Shown one piece after another: positions 26,393-35,437 of a DNA stretch of 64,000 nt. Source of the stretch: Haloglomus irregulare (GTDB taxonomy: Archaea > Halobacteriota > Halobacteria > Halobacteriales > Haloarculaceae); NCBI RefSeq assembly GCF_007421925.1, contig NZ_QMDX01000002.1, positions 248,001-312,000 on the forward strand. Reading direction: 5' to 3'. The translations under genes were made by a program, and so were the position numbers. The notes beneath the pieces were generated by a model, which was not told where the DNA came from, ran no database searches, and saw only the letters and a list, made by a program, of their open reading frames with translations. Within the stretch, counting starts at the first letter, position 1. Each line of letters opens with the position of its first letter.

Positions 26393-27184
26393 ATGCAGAC
26401 CGTTGCCATCTGTGGTCCCGGCGCGGACGCCCTGACCGCCCGCCTCGTGGCGGCGCTCCCGGGGCGCGTCGGCGTCGTCCGACAGGTCGCCGAGGACGGG
26501 GGGCCGGCCAGCGCATCCCGTCCGGCGAGCGCCGACACGACCTACCGCCTCGACGCCGACCGGTGGCACGCGACCGGGGACGACCCCTCGCTGCGCGACG
26601 CCATCGAGCGGCTCGCGCCGGACCACGACCACGCGCTCGCGGTGGAGTTCACTGGGGCCGACCTCCCGACGGTCGCCGTGGGTGGCGCCGACCCGCCCGG
26701 AACGGTCGTCGCCGAGGTGGCCGACGCCGACGCCCCGGTAGATGACCTCGTGGCCACCATCGAGGACGTGGAACCGTTCGAGACGGTCGAGTCGCTCGTC
26801 GCCGAGGTGAAGCGTGCCCCCGACGCCCACCGGTCGGGCGCCATCGCCACGTTCACCGGCCGGGTCCGCGCGCAGGACGACCCCGACGACGACCGGACCC
26901 AGTATCTGGAGTTCGAGAAGTACGAGGCCGTCGCCGCCGACCGGATGCGGACCATCGAGACGGAGCTGGCCGAGCGGGAGGGGGTCTTCGAGGTCCGCCT
27001 CCACCACCGGACCGGCGTCATCCCCGACGGCGAGGACATCGTCTTCGTGGTGGTGCTCGCCGGCCACCGCGAGGAGGCGTTCCGGACGGTCGAGGACGGC
27101 ATCAACCGGCTGAAGGACGAGGTCCCCATCTTCAAGAAGGAGGTCACCGAGGCGGAGACCTTCTGGGTCCACGAGCGCGAGTGA
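26393..27184 (+). CDS. moaE: MoaE (molybdopterin synthase large subunit) with N-terminal MobB-like domain
   Basis: 263 residues. Residues 130-263 are MoaE: HRSGAIATFTGRVRAQDD, YLEFEKYEAVAADRMRTIETEL, HHRTGVIPDGEDIVFVVVLAGHREEAF and the catalytic lysines in PIFKKEVTEAETFWVHE. MoaE transfers sulfur from thiocarboxylated MoaD to precursor Z to form molybdopterin. The N-terminal 120 residues resemble MobB in position, but the P-loop is degenerate (ICGPGADALTARL, no GKT/S), so nucleotide binding is doubtful. The gene is divergent from pyrH, with 91 bp between them. Confidence 0.88.
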   Translation: MQTVAICGPGADALTARLVAALPGRVGVVRQVAEDGGPASASRPASADTTYRLDADRWHATGDDPSLRDAIERLAPDHDHALAVEFTGADLPTVAVGGADPPGTVVAEVADADAPVDDLVATIEDVEPFETVESLVAEVKRAPDAHRSGAIATFTGRVRAQDDPDDDRTQYLEFEKYEAVAADRMRTIETELAEREGVFEVRLHHRTGVIPDGEDIVFVVVLAGHREEAFRTVEDGINRLKDEVPIFKKEVTEAETFWVHERE

Positions 27185-27486
27185 CCCGGTCGCGGGCGCG
27201 GCGAGCTGACGGGCCGCAGGGGTTCCGGCCGGTGCGCGTGCCATCGAACGCGGCCCGGTTCCACGCCGAGCCCGGCCCAAGAGGCGGCGCGACCCGACTG
27301 TAATGGTCGATAATTAGGATTCGGAAACGAAAGACTCAGAACGCTCGATAAAAGTTCTAACCGTCTCTCGAAATCTCGTGAAAGATGCCCTTCTCGCCGA
27401 TTAAGCGACGAAACGAGCCGAAGCCACGGCAAGCGACATCGCTTTATATGATAGTCCGGCTGCAGTGTCGGGACGAGGTGTCAGAG
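27185..27486. other. Intergenic stretch with an A+T-rich block and promoter
   Basis: 302 bp without a supported gene. Bases 27300-27440 are much richer in A+T than their surroundings (ATAATTAGGATTCGG, GATAAAAGTTCTAACC, GATTAAGCGACG). The right end carries a clear TATA box (TTTATAT at 27443-27449). No tRNA-like fold is recognised. A small RNA or extended control region for the gene at 27487 is possible but not shown. Confidence 0.45.
27443..27449 (+). promoter_or_regulatory. TATA box of the DUF7123-like gene
   Basis: TTTATAT lies 38 bp before the ATG at 27487. With initiation about 25 bases downstream the mRNA would have a leader of about 10-15 bases. It is among the best matches to the haloarchaeal TATA consensus in the window and stands out in a G+C-rich background. 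Confidence 0.6.
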
Positions 27487-27741
27487 ATGAGCGCAACCAC
27501 GCAGTCACCCTCCGACGATGCCGAGACCGAGAGCAAGTACGAGCGCCTCCAGGCGTACCTCAGCGAGCGCGCCCAGGACGGCGAACTCTACTTCAAGAGC
27601 AAGTTCATCGCGGACGAGGTCGGCCTCTCCGCGAAGGAGATCGGCGCGCTGATGGTGCAGCTCCGCGACTCCGCGGCCGACCTCGAGATCGAGAAGTGGT
27701 CGTACACGAGCGCGACCACGTGGCGCGTGGAACCCGCGTGA
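27487..27741 (+). CDS. Small winged-helix-like haloarchaeal protein (DUF7123-like)
   Basis: 84 residues from the ATG at 27487; a GTG three codons earlier is in frame. After a Ser/Thr/Asp-rich start comes a compact helical domain: YERLQAYLSERAQDGELYFKSKFIADEVGLSAKEIGALMVQLRDSA, then LEIEKWSYTSATTWRVEPA, a strand pair closing a winged helix. This pattern is widely conserved in haloarchaea. It may bind DNA, but the wing is short and no target is known. The strong TATA box suggests good expression. Confidence 0.8.
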   Translation: MSATTQSPSDDAETESKYERLQAYLSERAQDGELYFKSKFIADEVGLSAKEIGALMVQLRDSAADLEIEKWSYTSATTWRVEPA

Positions 27742-28019
27742 CCGACGCCTCGTAACCTCCCTACCCACGGAGCCCCACCGCCAACACGACCCGCCCGACT
27801 GGTCCCCACCTCGGGTCCCCGCGGTTCCGCGTCATCCGCCGATGATCCCCTTGCGAACGAGAAACTCCGTCAGTAACCGTCATCAGCGCATCGAACGGGC
27901 GATCATACTGGTACAGCCCGGAGACGGGCCACCCCGGGTTCGGAGTGCCTGCCACGAACGCCCACACGAGGATCACTGCGGTCGAACGTCGGCGGGGGTT
28001 CGCCGGCGCGGGCCGGCGG

Positions 28020-29846
28020 TCAGCCGCCGAAGTAGCGGTCCGCGATCCGGTCGCCGGTGCGCATCGCGAGCGCCTGTCCGGTGTTGGTCGGGTTCGGGCC
28101 GCCGAGTCCGTTCGGGAGCACGGAGTGGTCGGCGATGAACAGCCGGTCGACGTCGTAGGCCTCGCAGGCCTCGTCGGCGACGAAGCCCATCCGCATCGTC
28201 GAGTGGATGTGGATGGCGCTCGGGCCGGCGTCGAGCCGGTGAACGTGGACGTGGTCCTCGAGCCGCTCGCCGGGGTCGCTGTACACCGACTCCGGCACGG
28301 CGGCCTTCAGGATGCTCGCGCACCGCTCGGCGAGCGCCTCGCGCTTTGCCTCGTCCCCGTCGCTGGGTGCGTACGTCACCTGCGGGACGTGACCGTGCTC
28401 GTCGGCGTAGCCAGACAGCTCCACCCGGTTGCGCCTCTGGGGGGTGTCGTCGGTCATGATCTGGAGCGAGAGCATCCGGTCGTAGCCGGCCATGAACCGC
28501 TTCAGCTCCGCGCCGACGATGCGGCCCTGACTGTCCCAGGTGGCCGCTCCGGGGGCCTCGTACCCCTCGGGAATGACGTCCTCGGTGAACGTTCGCCGGG
28601 ACCCGGCCATCGACGAGAGTGCCGTCGTCCCGGGGGCGCCGCCGAACGTCTGGACCCCGCCCTTGCCGGGCCAGTCGAAGCGGGCGGCGATCTGCTCGCC
28701 GGCCCAGGGCTGGACGGTCTCCTGGCCGAGCGCGGCCCGGAGCGCCTCCTCGCTGAACAGGCCCGCAACGACGTCGCCGTAGTGGAGAGTGAGCCCCCGG
28801 CCGACCCAGTCGTTGCGCGGGAGCGGCGAGTTGAGCCACAGCCGCGGCGACTCGATGGCGCCCGCCGCCAGCACCACCGCGTCGGCCTCCACGACCCGCG
28901 ATTCGCCGCTCCACGTGTCCCGGAACCGGACCCCGCGTGCCTCGACGCTCCCGGGCCCGGGTTCGGTCAGTATCTCCGTGACGAAGGCGTTCGGCCGGAT
29001 GGCGACCTCGCCGGTCTCCAGCGCGTCGGGGACGACCCCGATGGCGCTCGACTTCTTCGCCTTGTCGGCGTAGTCGGCGCCTCGTGGATGCGGGTTGCCG
29101 GGGATCTCCGTCCCGACCAGCGTGTGCCCGTCGACGCTGTCGGCGCCGTAGTCGCCGGTTCGCCCGCCGCTGTTCGCCCGCAGTGCCTCGTCGGGCCGGG
29201 TGATCGCGTTGGGCTGTGGGCGGTAGCCCTCGGCCTCCACGTCACGGCCCTCCAGCAGGTCGAACCCGGCCCGGGCGGCGCCCTGGTAGTAGAGCTCCTC
29301 CTTCGGCGTCGTCGGCGCCGGCGAGACGTTCAACTGGTCCTCGACCGTCCGGTAGTAGGACCGCTCGGAGCCCCGTGGCCCCTTCTCGGCGAGATCCTCG
29401 TAGTCGATGAGCCAGCCCTCGCCCCCAGCCGCGAGCCCACGCTCGTCGAACGCACTCGGGTAGGCCCGTGGGTGACAGCCCGTGTAGTGCAGCGTCGTGC
29501 CGCCGACGCCCGCGATCTGGATGATGAGGCCGTCCTGGGGCTGCTCGCGGAACCAGACCGGCCGTTCGACGTCGGCCGGCCCCCAGGTGAGCTTCTCGAT
29601 CATCTCCAGCTCCCGGGTGCTGAACTGGTCGTCCAGCAACTCGCCGTCGAGGTCCGCCGGGTCGGCGGAGTAGCGCTGGCCGTCCGCCGGCTCCTCTGTC
29701 GGGTGCTCCCACTTCGTGTTGCCGTACCAGGGGCCCGCCTCCAGTACGAGGGTCGTCACGCCGCGCTCGCCGAGCCGCTGTGCGCAGGCGGGACCGTCCC
29801 CGCCGGCACCGATGACGACGACATCCGGGTCGTCGAACGTGCTCAC
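28020..29846 (-). CDS. GMC-type FAD-dependent oxidoreductase
   Basis: 608 residues from a GTG at 29846. The N-terminus has the FAD dinucleotide fold VVVIGAGGDGPACAQRLGE with LVLEAG; then a substrate domain (GLIIQIAGVGGTTLHYTGCHPRAYP), and the GMC C-terminal part with HIHSTMRMGFV and DHSVLPNGLGGPNPTNTGQALAMRTGDRI. It resembles the flavoprotein subunit of membrane-bound gluconate or sugar-alcohol dehydrogenases. It lacks a signal itself but is coupled (GTGA overlap) to a Tat-signal small subunit, so the complex may be exported by hitchhiking. Substrate unknown. Confidence 0.87.
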   Translation of the reverse strand: MSTFDDPDVVVIGAGGDGPACAQRLGERGVTTLVLEAGPWYGNTKWEHPTEEPADGQRYSADPADLDGELLDDQFSTRELEMIEKLTWGPADVERPVWFREQPQDGLIIQIAGVGGTTLHYTGCHPRAYPSAFDERGLAAGGEGWLIDYEDLAEKGPRGSERSYYRTVEDQLNVSPAPTTPKEELYYQGAARAGFDLLEGRDVEAEGYRPQPNAITRPDEALRANSGGRTGDYGADSVDGHTLVGTEIPGNPHPRGADYADKAKKSSAIGVVPDALETGEVAIRPNAFVTEILTEPGPGSVEARGVRFRDTWSGESRVVEADAVVLAAGAIESPRLWLNSPLPRNDWVGRGLTLHYGDVVAGLFSEEALRAALGQETVQPWAGEQIAARFDWPGKGGVQTFGGAPGTTALSSMAGSRRTFTEDVIPEGYEAPGAATWDSQGRIVGAELKRFMAGYDRMLSLQIMTDDTPQRRNRVELSGYADEHGHVPQVTYAPSDGDEAKREALAERCASILKAAVPESVYSDPGERLEDHVHVHRLDAGPSAIHIHSTMRMGFVADEACEAYDVDRLFIADHSVLPNGLGGPNPTNTGQALAMRTGDRIADRYFGG

Positions 29847-30967
29847 GGGCGACCACCCCCGTCGAGCCACTCCCCGAATCCGGGGGGCAGGTCGCCGCCC
29901 GCGTCGCTCGCATCGCCGCCGGAGCCCTCGGCACCGGGTTCGTCGTCCGCGGGTCCGTCCCCGCCACCTCCCGCCCCCGAGCCGGGGGCGCGGCCCGGCC
30001 CCCGACCCGGGCGTCCGTTCCCGTTGCGCCGCCCGTAGCCGGTCGCCGCGTACGACTCGTCCAGCTCGTAGCCCAGCAGGGCGTCGTAGCCCGCGTCGAT
30101 GCCCGGATAGCCGGACTGCCTCCACCCGAGCAGCGCGTCCTGTCCGCCCCCGAGGTCGACCCCGTCGCCGGGATCGAACGTGTTGTGCTCGGCGGGCTCG
30201 AACGCCCGCTCGCTGGGCGGCGCGTCGAGGAAGTCGTCGTAGCCGTCGAGGTCGCTGTAGTGGACGAGCGCGGGGAAGGCGACGGTCAGCGCCACGACGA
30301 AGCCGCCGTTCTTGCCGCCGTTGTCCTCGATGTCCTTCAGCGCCCGGAAGCGGTCCGTCCGGGCGAGGCTGGCGAACGGCCCGCCGGCCGGCCCGAACCG
30401 TCCGGGCTCCGGACGGTCCTCGTTGCCGTTGCGGCCCAGCAGCTCCGCCGCCGCCGAGTCTAGGATGGCGGCGACGGCCTCGGAGAGGTTCGCCGTCTCG
30501 CCCGTGTTCGACAGCCGCGGGACGGCCGTCTCCGGCGAGATGAAGTCGTTGATGAACCGGACCCCCTGCACGGCGAGGTCGGTGGTCAGCCCACCGTACC
30601 GCTGCACCCGGTCGTCGTCGGTGAGTCGCTCCCCGCTCAGTTTGTCCGTGAGCTCCGGCGTCGGCGGGATGACCGCGTCCACCACGGCCCGGAACGTCGC
30701 CACGGTGTGCGGGTCCGGGTCGCTGTCCGAGCCCGGGAGCTCCGCCTCGTCGACCTCCGAGAACGTGTCCTCGACCGCCTCCAGCACCCGACCCGGGGTC
30801 GTGGTCCCGACGCCGACCCCCATGCCGGCCATCCCTCGGAGCACGCCACGCCGGCTCCGCGAGGCGTGTACATGGCGGTCCCCGCGCCCCTCGGCCGCTT
30901 CCGGCGGGCGGCCGTCCTGTTCGTCCCTCGTCCCCTCGGGTCCATCGTCCGCGTGTCGTCCGATCAT
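29843..30967 (-). CDS. Tat-signal gluconate 2-dehydrogenase subunit 3-like protein
   Basis: 374 residues from the ATG at 30967. Twin-arginine signal SRRGVLRGMAG begins near residue 38. Residues 80-250 match the small-subunit family: TVATFRAVVDAVIPPTPEL, GVRFINDFISP, PFASLARTDRFRALKDIED, GFVVALTVAFPALVHYSDL and ALLGWRQSGYPG. The last 70 residues are Gly/Asp/Pro-rich and disordered. Such subunits act as Tat escorts and structural partners of GMC flavoproteins. Its stop overlaps the GMC start. No cytochrome c subunit, common in bacterial complexes, is nearby. Confidence 0.82.
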   Translation of the reverse strand: MIGRHADDGPEGTRDEQDGRPPEAAEGRGDRHVHASRSRRGVLRGMAGMGVGVGTTTPGRVLEAVEDTFSEVDEAELPGSDSDPDPHTVATFRAVVDAVIPPTPELTDKLSGERLTDDDRVQRYGGLTTDLAVQGVRFINDFISPETAVPRLSNTGETANLSEAVAAILDSAAAELLGRNGNEDRPEPGRFGPAGGPFASLARTDRFRALKDIEDNGGKNGGFVVALTVAFPALVHYSDLDGYDDFLDAPPSERAFEPAEHNTFDPGDGVDLGGGQDALLGWRQSGYPGIDAGYDALLGYELDESYAATGYGRRNGNGRPGRGPGRAPGSGAGGGGDGPADDEPGAEGSGGDASDAGGDLPPGFGEWLDGGGRP

Positions 30968-31157
30968 GCTCGGTCCTCGCACCCGTCGGGTCGCTCCACC
31001 ATCGCCGCCCGACGGCCTGCTCGTGCAGCCACTACGTTGATGCGCCGGTAACGGCTGTCGCCGTCTATGTCGGGACCTACTTGTCCGACCGGACGACCGG
31101 GCCCGTCGTCCGGCGGTCGCAACCCTTATGCACAGATGCGACCGTCAGTGTACAGTA

Positions 31158-31961
31158 ATGGATACCACAGAGTCGGAGTTGGCCCCCGCCGTGCGCTCCA
31201 TCCTGTCGGCGGCCCGGGAGCGGTCAGGCGGCGACGAGCGGGTCGCGGTCGACCCCCGGTCGCTGCCCGCGGCGTTCGCGGCGGCCGAGGCCGACGACCG
31301 CGTGCCGGTCATCGCGGAGGTCAAACCGACCTCCCCCACCACCGACGGGGAACGCGACGAGGACCCCGTCGCGCTGGCCACGGCGATGGTCGAGGGGGGC
31401 GCGGCGGCGCTGTCGGTACTGACCGAGCCCGAGCACTTCGGCGGGTCGACCGACGCCCTCGAACGGATCCGCGAGGCGGTCGACGTGCCGGTGCTCCGGA
31501 AGGACTTCCTGCTCCACGAGGCCCAGTTCGACGCCGTCGCGGCCGACGTGGTCCTGCTCATCGCCCGCTTCCTCGGCACCGACCTCGAACCGATGGTGCA
31601 GGCGGCGCGGGAGCGGGGGTTCCAGGTTCTCGTCGAGGTCCATGACGTTGCGGAGCTAGAGCGGGCGCTCGCGGCCGGCGCGGACGTCGTCGGCGTGAAC
31701 AACCGCGACCTCGCGGCCCTCGAGGTCGACCTCGGCACCTTCGAGCGGGTCGCCGACTCGCTGCCGACGGCCGAGCGCGGGAGCGTCACGCTGATTGCGG
31801 AGAGCGGCATCAGTACGAACGAGGCGGTCGCGCGGATGCGACGGGCCGGGGCCGACGCCCTGCTCATCGGGTCGGCCATCATGGACGGCCCGGTCCGCGC
31901 GAACACCGAGCGACTGACGACGCCCGCGGCGGGCAGCGACACAGAGGACACCGACTCATGA
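31158..31961 (+). CDS. trpC: Indole-3-glycerol-phosphate synthase
   Basis: 267 residues from the ATG at 31158. TIM barrel with the IGPS pattern: [12 protein letters not shown] (Lys/Ser of the active site), [66 protein letters not shown] and LLIGSAIM. It closes carboxyphenylamino-deoxyribulose-phosphate to indole-glycerol phosphate. TTATGCA at about 31124-31130 is a plausible TATA element. The stop overlaps trpB by four bases (ATGA). Confidence 0.95.
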   Translation: MDTTESELAPAVRSILSAARERSGGDERVAVDPRSLPAAFAAAEADDRVPVIAEVKPTSPTTDGERDEDPVALATAMVEGGAAALSVLTEPEHFGGSTDALERIREAVDVPVLRKDFLLHEAQFDAVAADVVLLIARFLGTDLEPMVQAARERGFQVLVEVHDVAELERALAAGADVVGVNNRDLAALEVDLGTFERVADSLPTAERGSVTLIAESGISTNEAVARMRRAGADALLIGSAIMDGPVRANTERLTTPAAGSDTEDTDS

Positions 31962-33247
31962 GCGAACAACAGCAACGACGCGACGGGAAGTTCGGGGACT
32001 ACGGCGGCCAGTACGTCCCGGAGGCACTCATGCCGGCCATCGAGGAGTTGACCGACGCCTACGAGCGGTACGTCCTCGGGAACGAGGACGGCTTCATGGA
32101 CGAGTTCCGGCGCCGCATCCGGGACTTCGGCGGCCGCCCCACGCCGATGGGCCGTGCGGACCAGCTCAGCGAGCGCTACGGGACGGAGGTGTACCTCAAG
32201 CGCGAGGACCTGCTCCACGGCGGCGCCCACAAGCTCAACAACGCCCTCGGCCAGTGTCTGCTGGCGAAGTACATGGGCAAGGAACGCATCGTCGCCGAGA
32301 CCGGTGCCGGCCAGCACGGCACCGCGACGGCGATGGCCGCCGCCCATCTGGACATGCCCTGCGAGATCTACATGGGCCGGCGCGACATCAACCGCCAGCG
32401 CCCCAACGTGTTCCGGATGCGAATCAACGGCGCCGAGGTCACCCCCGTCGAGGTCGGCCGCGGGACGCTGAAGGAGGCCATCAACGAGACGATGCGGGAC
32501 TGGGCCACGACGGTGGAGACCACCCACTACATCATCGGCTCCATCGTCGGCCCGCACCCGTTCCCGTCGATGGTGCGTGACTTCCACCGGCCCATCAGCG
32601 CCGAGACCAAGCGCCAGTCCCGGGAGGCGTTCGGCCGGCTGCCGGACGCGGTCGTCGCCTGTGCGGGTGGCGGCTCCAACACGATGGGCATCTTCTCGGA
32701 GTTCGTCGACCCCCGGGACAGCGACCCCGAGGGCGTCGACGATGTCGACCTCTACGCGGTCGAGGCCGGCGGCTCCACCCTCGACGTGGACGAGGAACGC
32801 GGCGTCGCGCCGAATTCGGCGTCACTGTCGACCGGTACCGAGGGCGTCCTCCACGGCGCCCGGACGAAGGTGCTGCAGGACACGGACGGCCAGATCATGG
32901 AATCACATTCGGTCTCGTCGGGGCTGGACTACGCCGGCGTCGGCCCGGAGCTGGCGAACCTGGTCGAGGAAGGTCGGGTCGACGCGGTCAACGTCGATGA
33001 CGACGCCGCGCTGGCGGCGTTCCACCGGCTCTCCCAGACGGAGGGCATCATCCCGGCGCTGGAGACCGCCCACGCGGTCGCCTACCTGGAGCAGCACGAC
33101 GACCCGAGCGAACTGGGCGAGTACGTCGTCATCAACGTCTCCGGGCGCGGCGACAAGGACCTCGCGGCGGCCATGGAGGAGACCGCCGGCCGCGACCTGC
33201 CCAACGCCCCCGAGATGGACGTGTTCGACGGGGAGGGGCTTCGATGA
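31958..33247 (+). CDS. trpB: Tryptophan synthase beta subunit
   Basis: 429 residues. PLP-binding Lys lies in [15 protein letters not shown]; the phosphate loop is [12 protein letters not shown]; other TrpB marks are [30 protein letters not shown] and [16 protein letters not shown]. It joins indole and serine to give tryptophan. It is the TrpB1 type, which pairs with TrpA, as the coupled genes confirm. ATGA overlaps exist at both ends. Confidence 0.96.
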   Translation: MSEQQQRRDGKFGDYGGQYVPEALMPAIEELTDAYERYVLGNEDGFMDEFRRRIRDFGGRPTPMGRADQLSERYGTEVYLKREDLLHGGAHKLNNALGQCLLAKYMGKERIVAETGAGQHGTATAMAAAHLDMPCEIYMGRRDINRQRPNVFRMRINGAEVTPVEVGRGTLKEAINETMRDWATTVETTHYIIGSIVGPHPFPSMVRDFHRPISAETKRQSREAFGRLPDAVVACAGGGSNTMGIFSEFVDPRDSDPEGVDDVDLYAVEAGGSTLDVDEERGVAPNSASLSTGTEGVLHGARTKVLQDTDGQIMESHSVSSGLDYAGVGPELANLVEEGRVDAVNVDDDAALAAFHRLSQTEGIIPALETAHAVAYLEQHDDPSELGEYVVINVSGRGDKDLAAAMEETAGRDLPNAPEMDVFDGEGLR

Positions 33248-34098
33248 GCGGCGGAACCGGCGAGAGCCGCATCCCGGCGGCGTTCGAGAGCGAGCCCGCG
33301 TTCGTCCCGTACCTGGCGGCGGGCGACCCGACCTTCGAGGCCTCGCTGGCGTACGTCGAGGCGCTGGAGCGGGCCGGCGCCGACGTCATCGAACTCGGAC
33401 TACCCTTCTCGGAACCCATCGCGGAGGGACCGACCATCCAGCAGGCCGTCGTCCGGTCGCTGGACGGCGGGATGACCGTCGAGCGCTACTTCGAGTTCGT
33501 CGCCGCGCTCGACGTGGACGTCCCGCTGGTCTGTATGACCTACTACAACCTCATCTACCAGTACGGTGACGAGGAGGGACCGGAGCCGTTCGTCGAGCGC
33601 GCCGCCGCCGAGGGCATCGACGGGTTCGTCGTCCCGGACCTGCCCGCCGAGGAGGCCGGCCCGCTGCGTGCGGCCTGCGACGCGCACGGGCGCGATCTCG
33701 TGTCCATCGTCGCCCCGACGACCCGCGACGACCGGCTCCAGCGGCTGGTCGACCTCTCCTCGGGGTACCTCTACGTCCAGGCCCGGCTGGGCGTGACCGG
33801 GGCCCGGGCGAGCGTCTCCGACCGAACCACCGAATCGCTGGCCCGCGTCGCCGAGACCGGGACCGACCTCCCTCGCGCCGTCGGCTTCGGCATCTCCTCC
33901 TTCGAGCAGGCCCGCGACGTCATCGCCGCCGGCGCGGACGGCGCCATCGTCGGGAGCGCGCTGGTCGACATCGTCGCCGAGGGCCACGCCGAGGACCGAC
34001 CTCCCGAGGAGACGGCCGCCGAACTGGAGGCGCTCGGCCGGGAACTGAAAGAGGGCGCGCTCGCGGCCGCCGAACCCGAGGCGTCGCAGGCGGACTGA
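33244..34098 (+). CDS. trpA: Tryptophan synthase alpha subunit
   Basis: 284 residues. TIM barrel with catalytic Glu in [18 protein letters not shown], the YYNLIYQYG loop, [13 protein letters not shown], and the phosphate-binding GFGISSFEQ and [10 protein letters not shown]. ADGxxPF of typical TrpA is ELGLPFSEP here, still with the acidic pair. It cleaves indole-glycerol phosphate and channels indole to TrpB. Last gene of the coupled trpCBA set. Confidence 0.95.
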   Translation: MSGGTGESRIPAAFESEPAFVPYLAAGDPTFEASLAYVEALERAGADVIELGLPFSEPIAEGPTIQQAVVRSLDGGMTVERYFEFVAALDVDVPLVCMTYYNLIYQYGDEEGPEPFVERAAAEGIDGFVVPDLPAEEAGPLRAACDAHGRDLVSIVAPTTRDDRLQRLVDLSSGYLYVQARLGVTGARASVSDRTTESLARVAETGTDLPRAVGFGISSFEQARDVIAAGADGAIVGSALVDIVAEGHAEDRPPEETAAELEALGRELKEGALAAAEPEASQAD

Positions 34099-34236
34099 CT
34101 CGGGCAAAGCGCCGCCCGACGCCGTCCCCCACTGGCCGGTCCCGACAGCCCGAAGCCGGTACCATACGGTAATACGGGATGGATACCTACGAACATCCAT
34201 GCATGGCGCCACGAGAACACTGGATATTCGGTAAAG

Positions 34237-34250
34237 TGTCCTATAGGACA
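34237..34250. promoter_or_regulatory. Perfect 14-bp palindrome upstream of a PAS kinase gene
   Basis: TGTCCTATAGGACA is its own reverse complement. It lies 44-57 bases before the ATG at 34294, just upstream of a TATA-like TACTTACG (34263-34270). A second perfect palindrome, CCATGCATGG, occurs at 34197-34206. Position fits an operator for the kinase gene. No known regulator motif is recognised. Confidence 0.45.
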
Positions 34251-34293
34251 TTGGTTGCAAGGTACTTACGTCCCAGTGCGATACGGACGAGTG

Positions 34294-35355
34294 ATGAAGA
34301 CCGACGACGACAGCGGGCCCTCGGGGGACCCTTCGGCGGACCGGTTCCGACTGCTGTTCGAGACGCTTCAGGACGGCATCGTCGACTTCGAGTTCGAGGC
34401 CGGGGAGCCGGTCATCAGGACGGTCAACGACGCCTTCTGTGACCTGTTCGGCGTCGAGCGTGCCGCCGTCGAGGGGACACCACTGAACGACCTCATCGTG
34501 CCCGGCGACCGGGCCCACCGGAGCGACCGGTTCGACCGTCGGACGGCCGCGGGCAAGTCCAACCGGGCGATCGTGGAGCGCCGGACCGAGGGCGGGGTCC
34601 GGACACTGCTCTACCGGGGGGTCCCGTACCGGGACGGTGACCGGGGGTTCGCCGTCTACACCGACCTGACCGACGAGATCAGGCAGGAGCGGGAGCTCGC
34701 CGTCCTCAACCGTGTCGTCCGCAACGACCTCTCCGAGGAGGTCGACCGCCTGATCGAGCTGGCCGACACGCTCGCCGCCGACGTGGACGACGCCGACGCG
34801 GCGGCGACCGTCCGACGGATGCGGGCGAGCGCGCTGACGCTCGAACGCCTCGGGGAGGAGGCCCGGGACATCGAGCGGGTGCTCGACGCCGACCCGACGC
34901 TCGACTCGACGGCCGTCGACGAGGCCGTCGAGTCGGCGCTGGCGGGCCTCCGGGCGGCCGAGGTGGCCGACGTGACGGTCGAGCTGGGCGAGCTTCCGCC
35001 GGTCGCCTCCGGCGGGCATCTGGACCGGGCCATCGCCGCGCTGGTCGACAACGCTGTCCGACACGTCGACCGGGCGGCCCCACCGGTCCGGATCACCGCC
35101 TCGGACCGGGGGGACACGGTCAGCATCAGCGTGGCCGACGCGGGTCCAGGGCTCCCGGAGCGGGAGCAGCGGCTCCTGACCGGCGTGGTCGACCCGACGC
35201 CGCTCGACCACGGCAGCGGACTCGGCCTCTGGCTGGTCCGGTGGATCGTCACGGCCGCCGGAGGGGACATCGACTGCGCCGAGCGCGCGGCGGGCGGGAC
35301 CGAGATAACCCTCGAACTCCCCGTTGCGTCGGGAGCGGACTCCCGGTCGGGGTGA
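34294..35355 (+). CDS. PAS-domain histidine-kinase-like protein lacking the phospho-acceptor His
   Basis: 353 residues from the ATG at 34294. Residues 15-130 form a PAS domain (RFRLLFETLQDGIVDFEFE, VNDAFCDLFGV, GVPYRDGDRGFAVYTDLT). The dimerisation region reads VLNRVVRNDLSEEVDRL; haloarchaeal kinases have RVLRHNLRN here, so Asn144 replaces the His. The ATPase domain is intact: N box IAALVDNAVRHV, G1 VADAGPGLP, G2 GSGLGLWLVRWI. The protein could sense and bind ATP but should not autophosphorylate at the normal site. It lies between trpA and ADTH synthase, on the same strand. Confidence 0.85.
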   Translation: MKTDDDSGPSGDPSADRFRLLFETLQDGIVDFEFEAGEPVIRTVNDAFCDLFGVERAAVEGTPLNDLIVPGDRAHRSDRFDRRTAAGKSNRAIVERRTEGGVRTLLYRGVPYRDGDRGFAVYTDLTDEIRQERELAVLNRVVRNDLSEEVDRLIELADTLAADVDDADAAATVRRMRASALTLERLGEEARDIERVLDADPTLDSTAVDEAVESALAGLRAAEVADVTVELGELPPVASGGHLDRAIAALVDNAVRHVDRAAPPVRITASDRGDTVSISVADAGPGLPEREQRLLTGVVDPTPLDHGSGLGLWLVRWIVTAAGGDIDCAERAAGGTEITLELPVASGADSRSG

Positions 35356-35437
35356 CTCGTTCGAGGTGCCGTCGTGGGTGCGCGCAACGTCATCCCCGAC
35401 CGGAACGCCCTTGGTCGTACCTGCCACACCACGCCCC

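Noticed and set aside
27761-27976. Minus-strand 71-codon frame beginning ILVWAFVAGTPNPGWPVSGLYQYD
   Set aside because: Starts like a membrane peptide but the rest is Arg/Gly-rich, with no acidic bias, no promoter and no recognised homologue. Possibly a remnant; not supportable as a gene.
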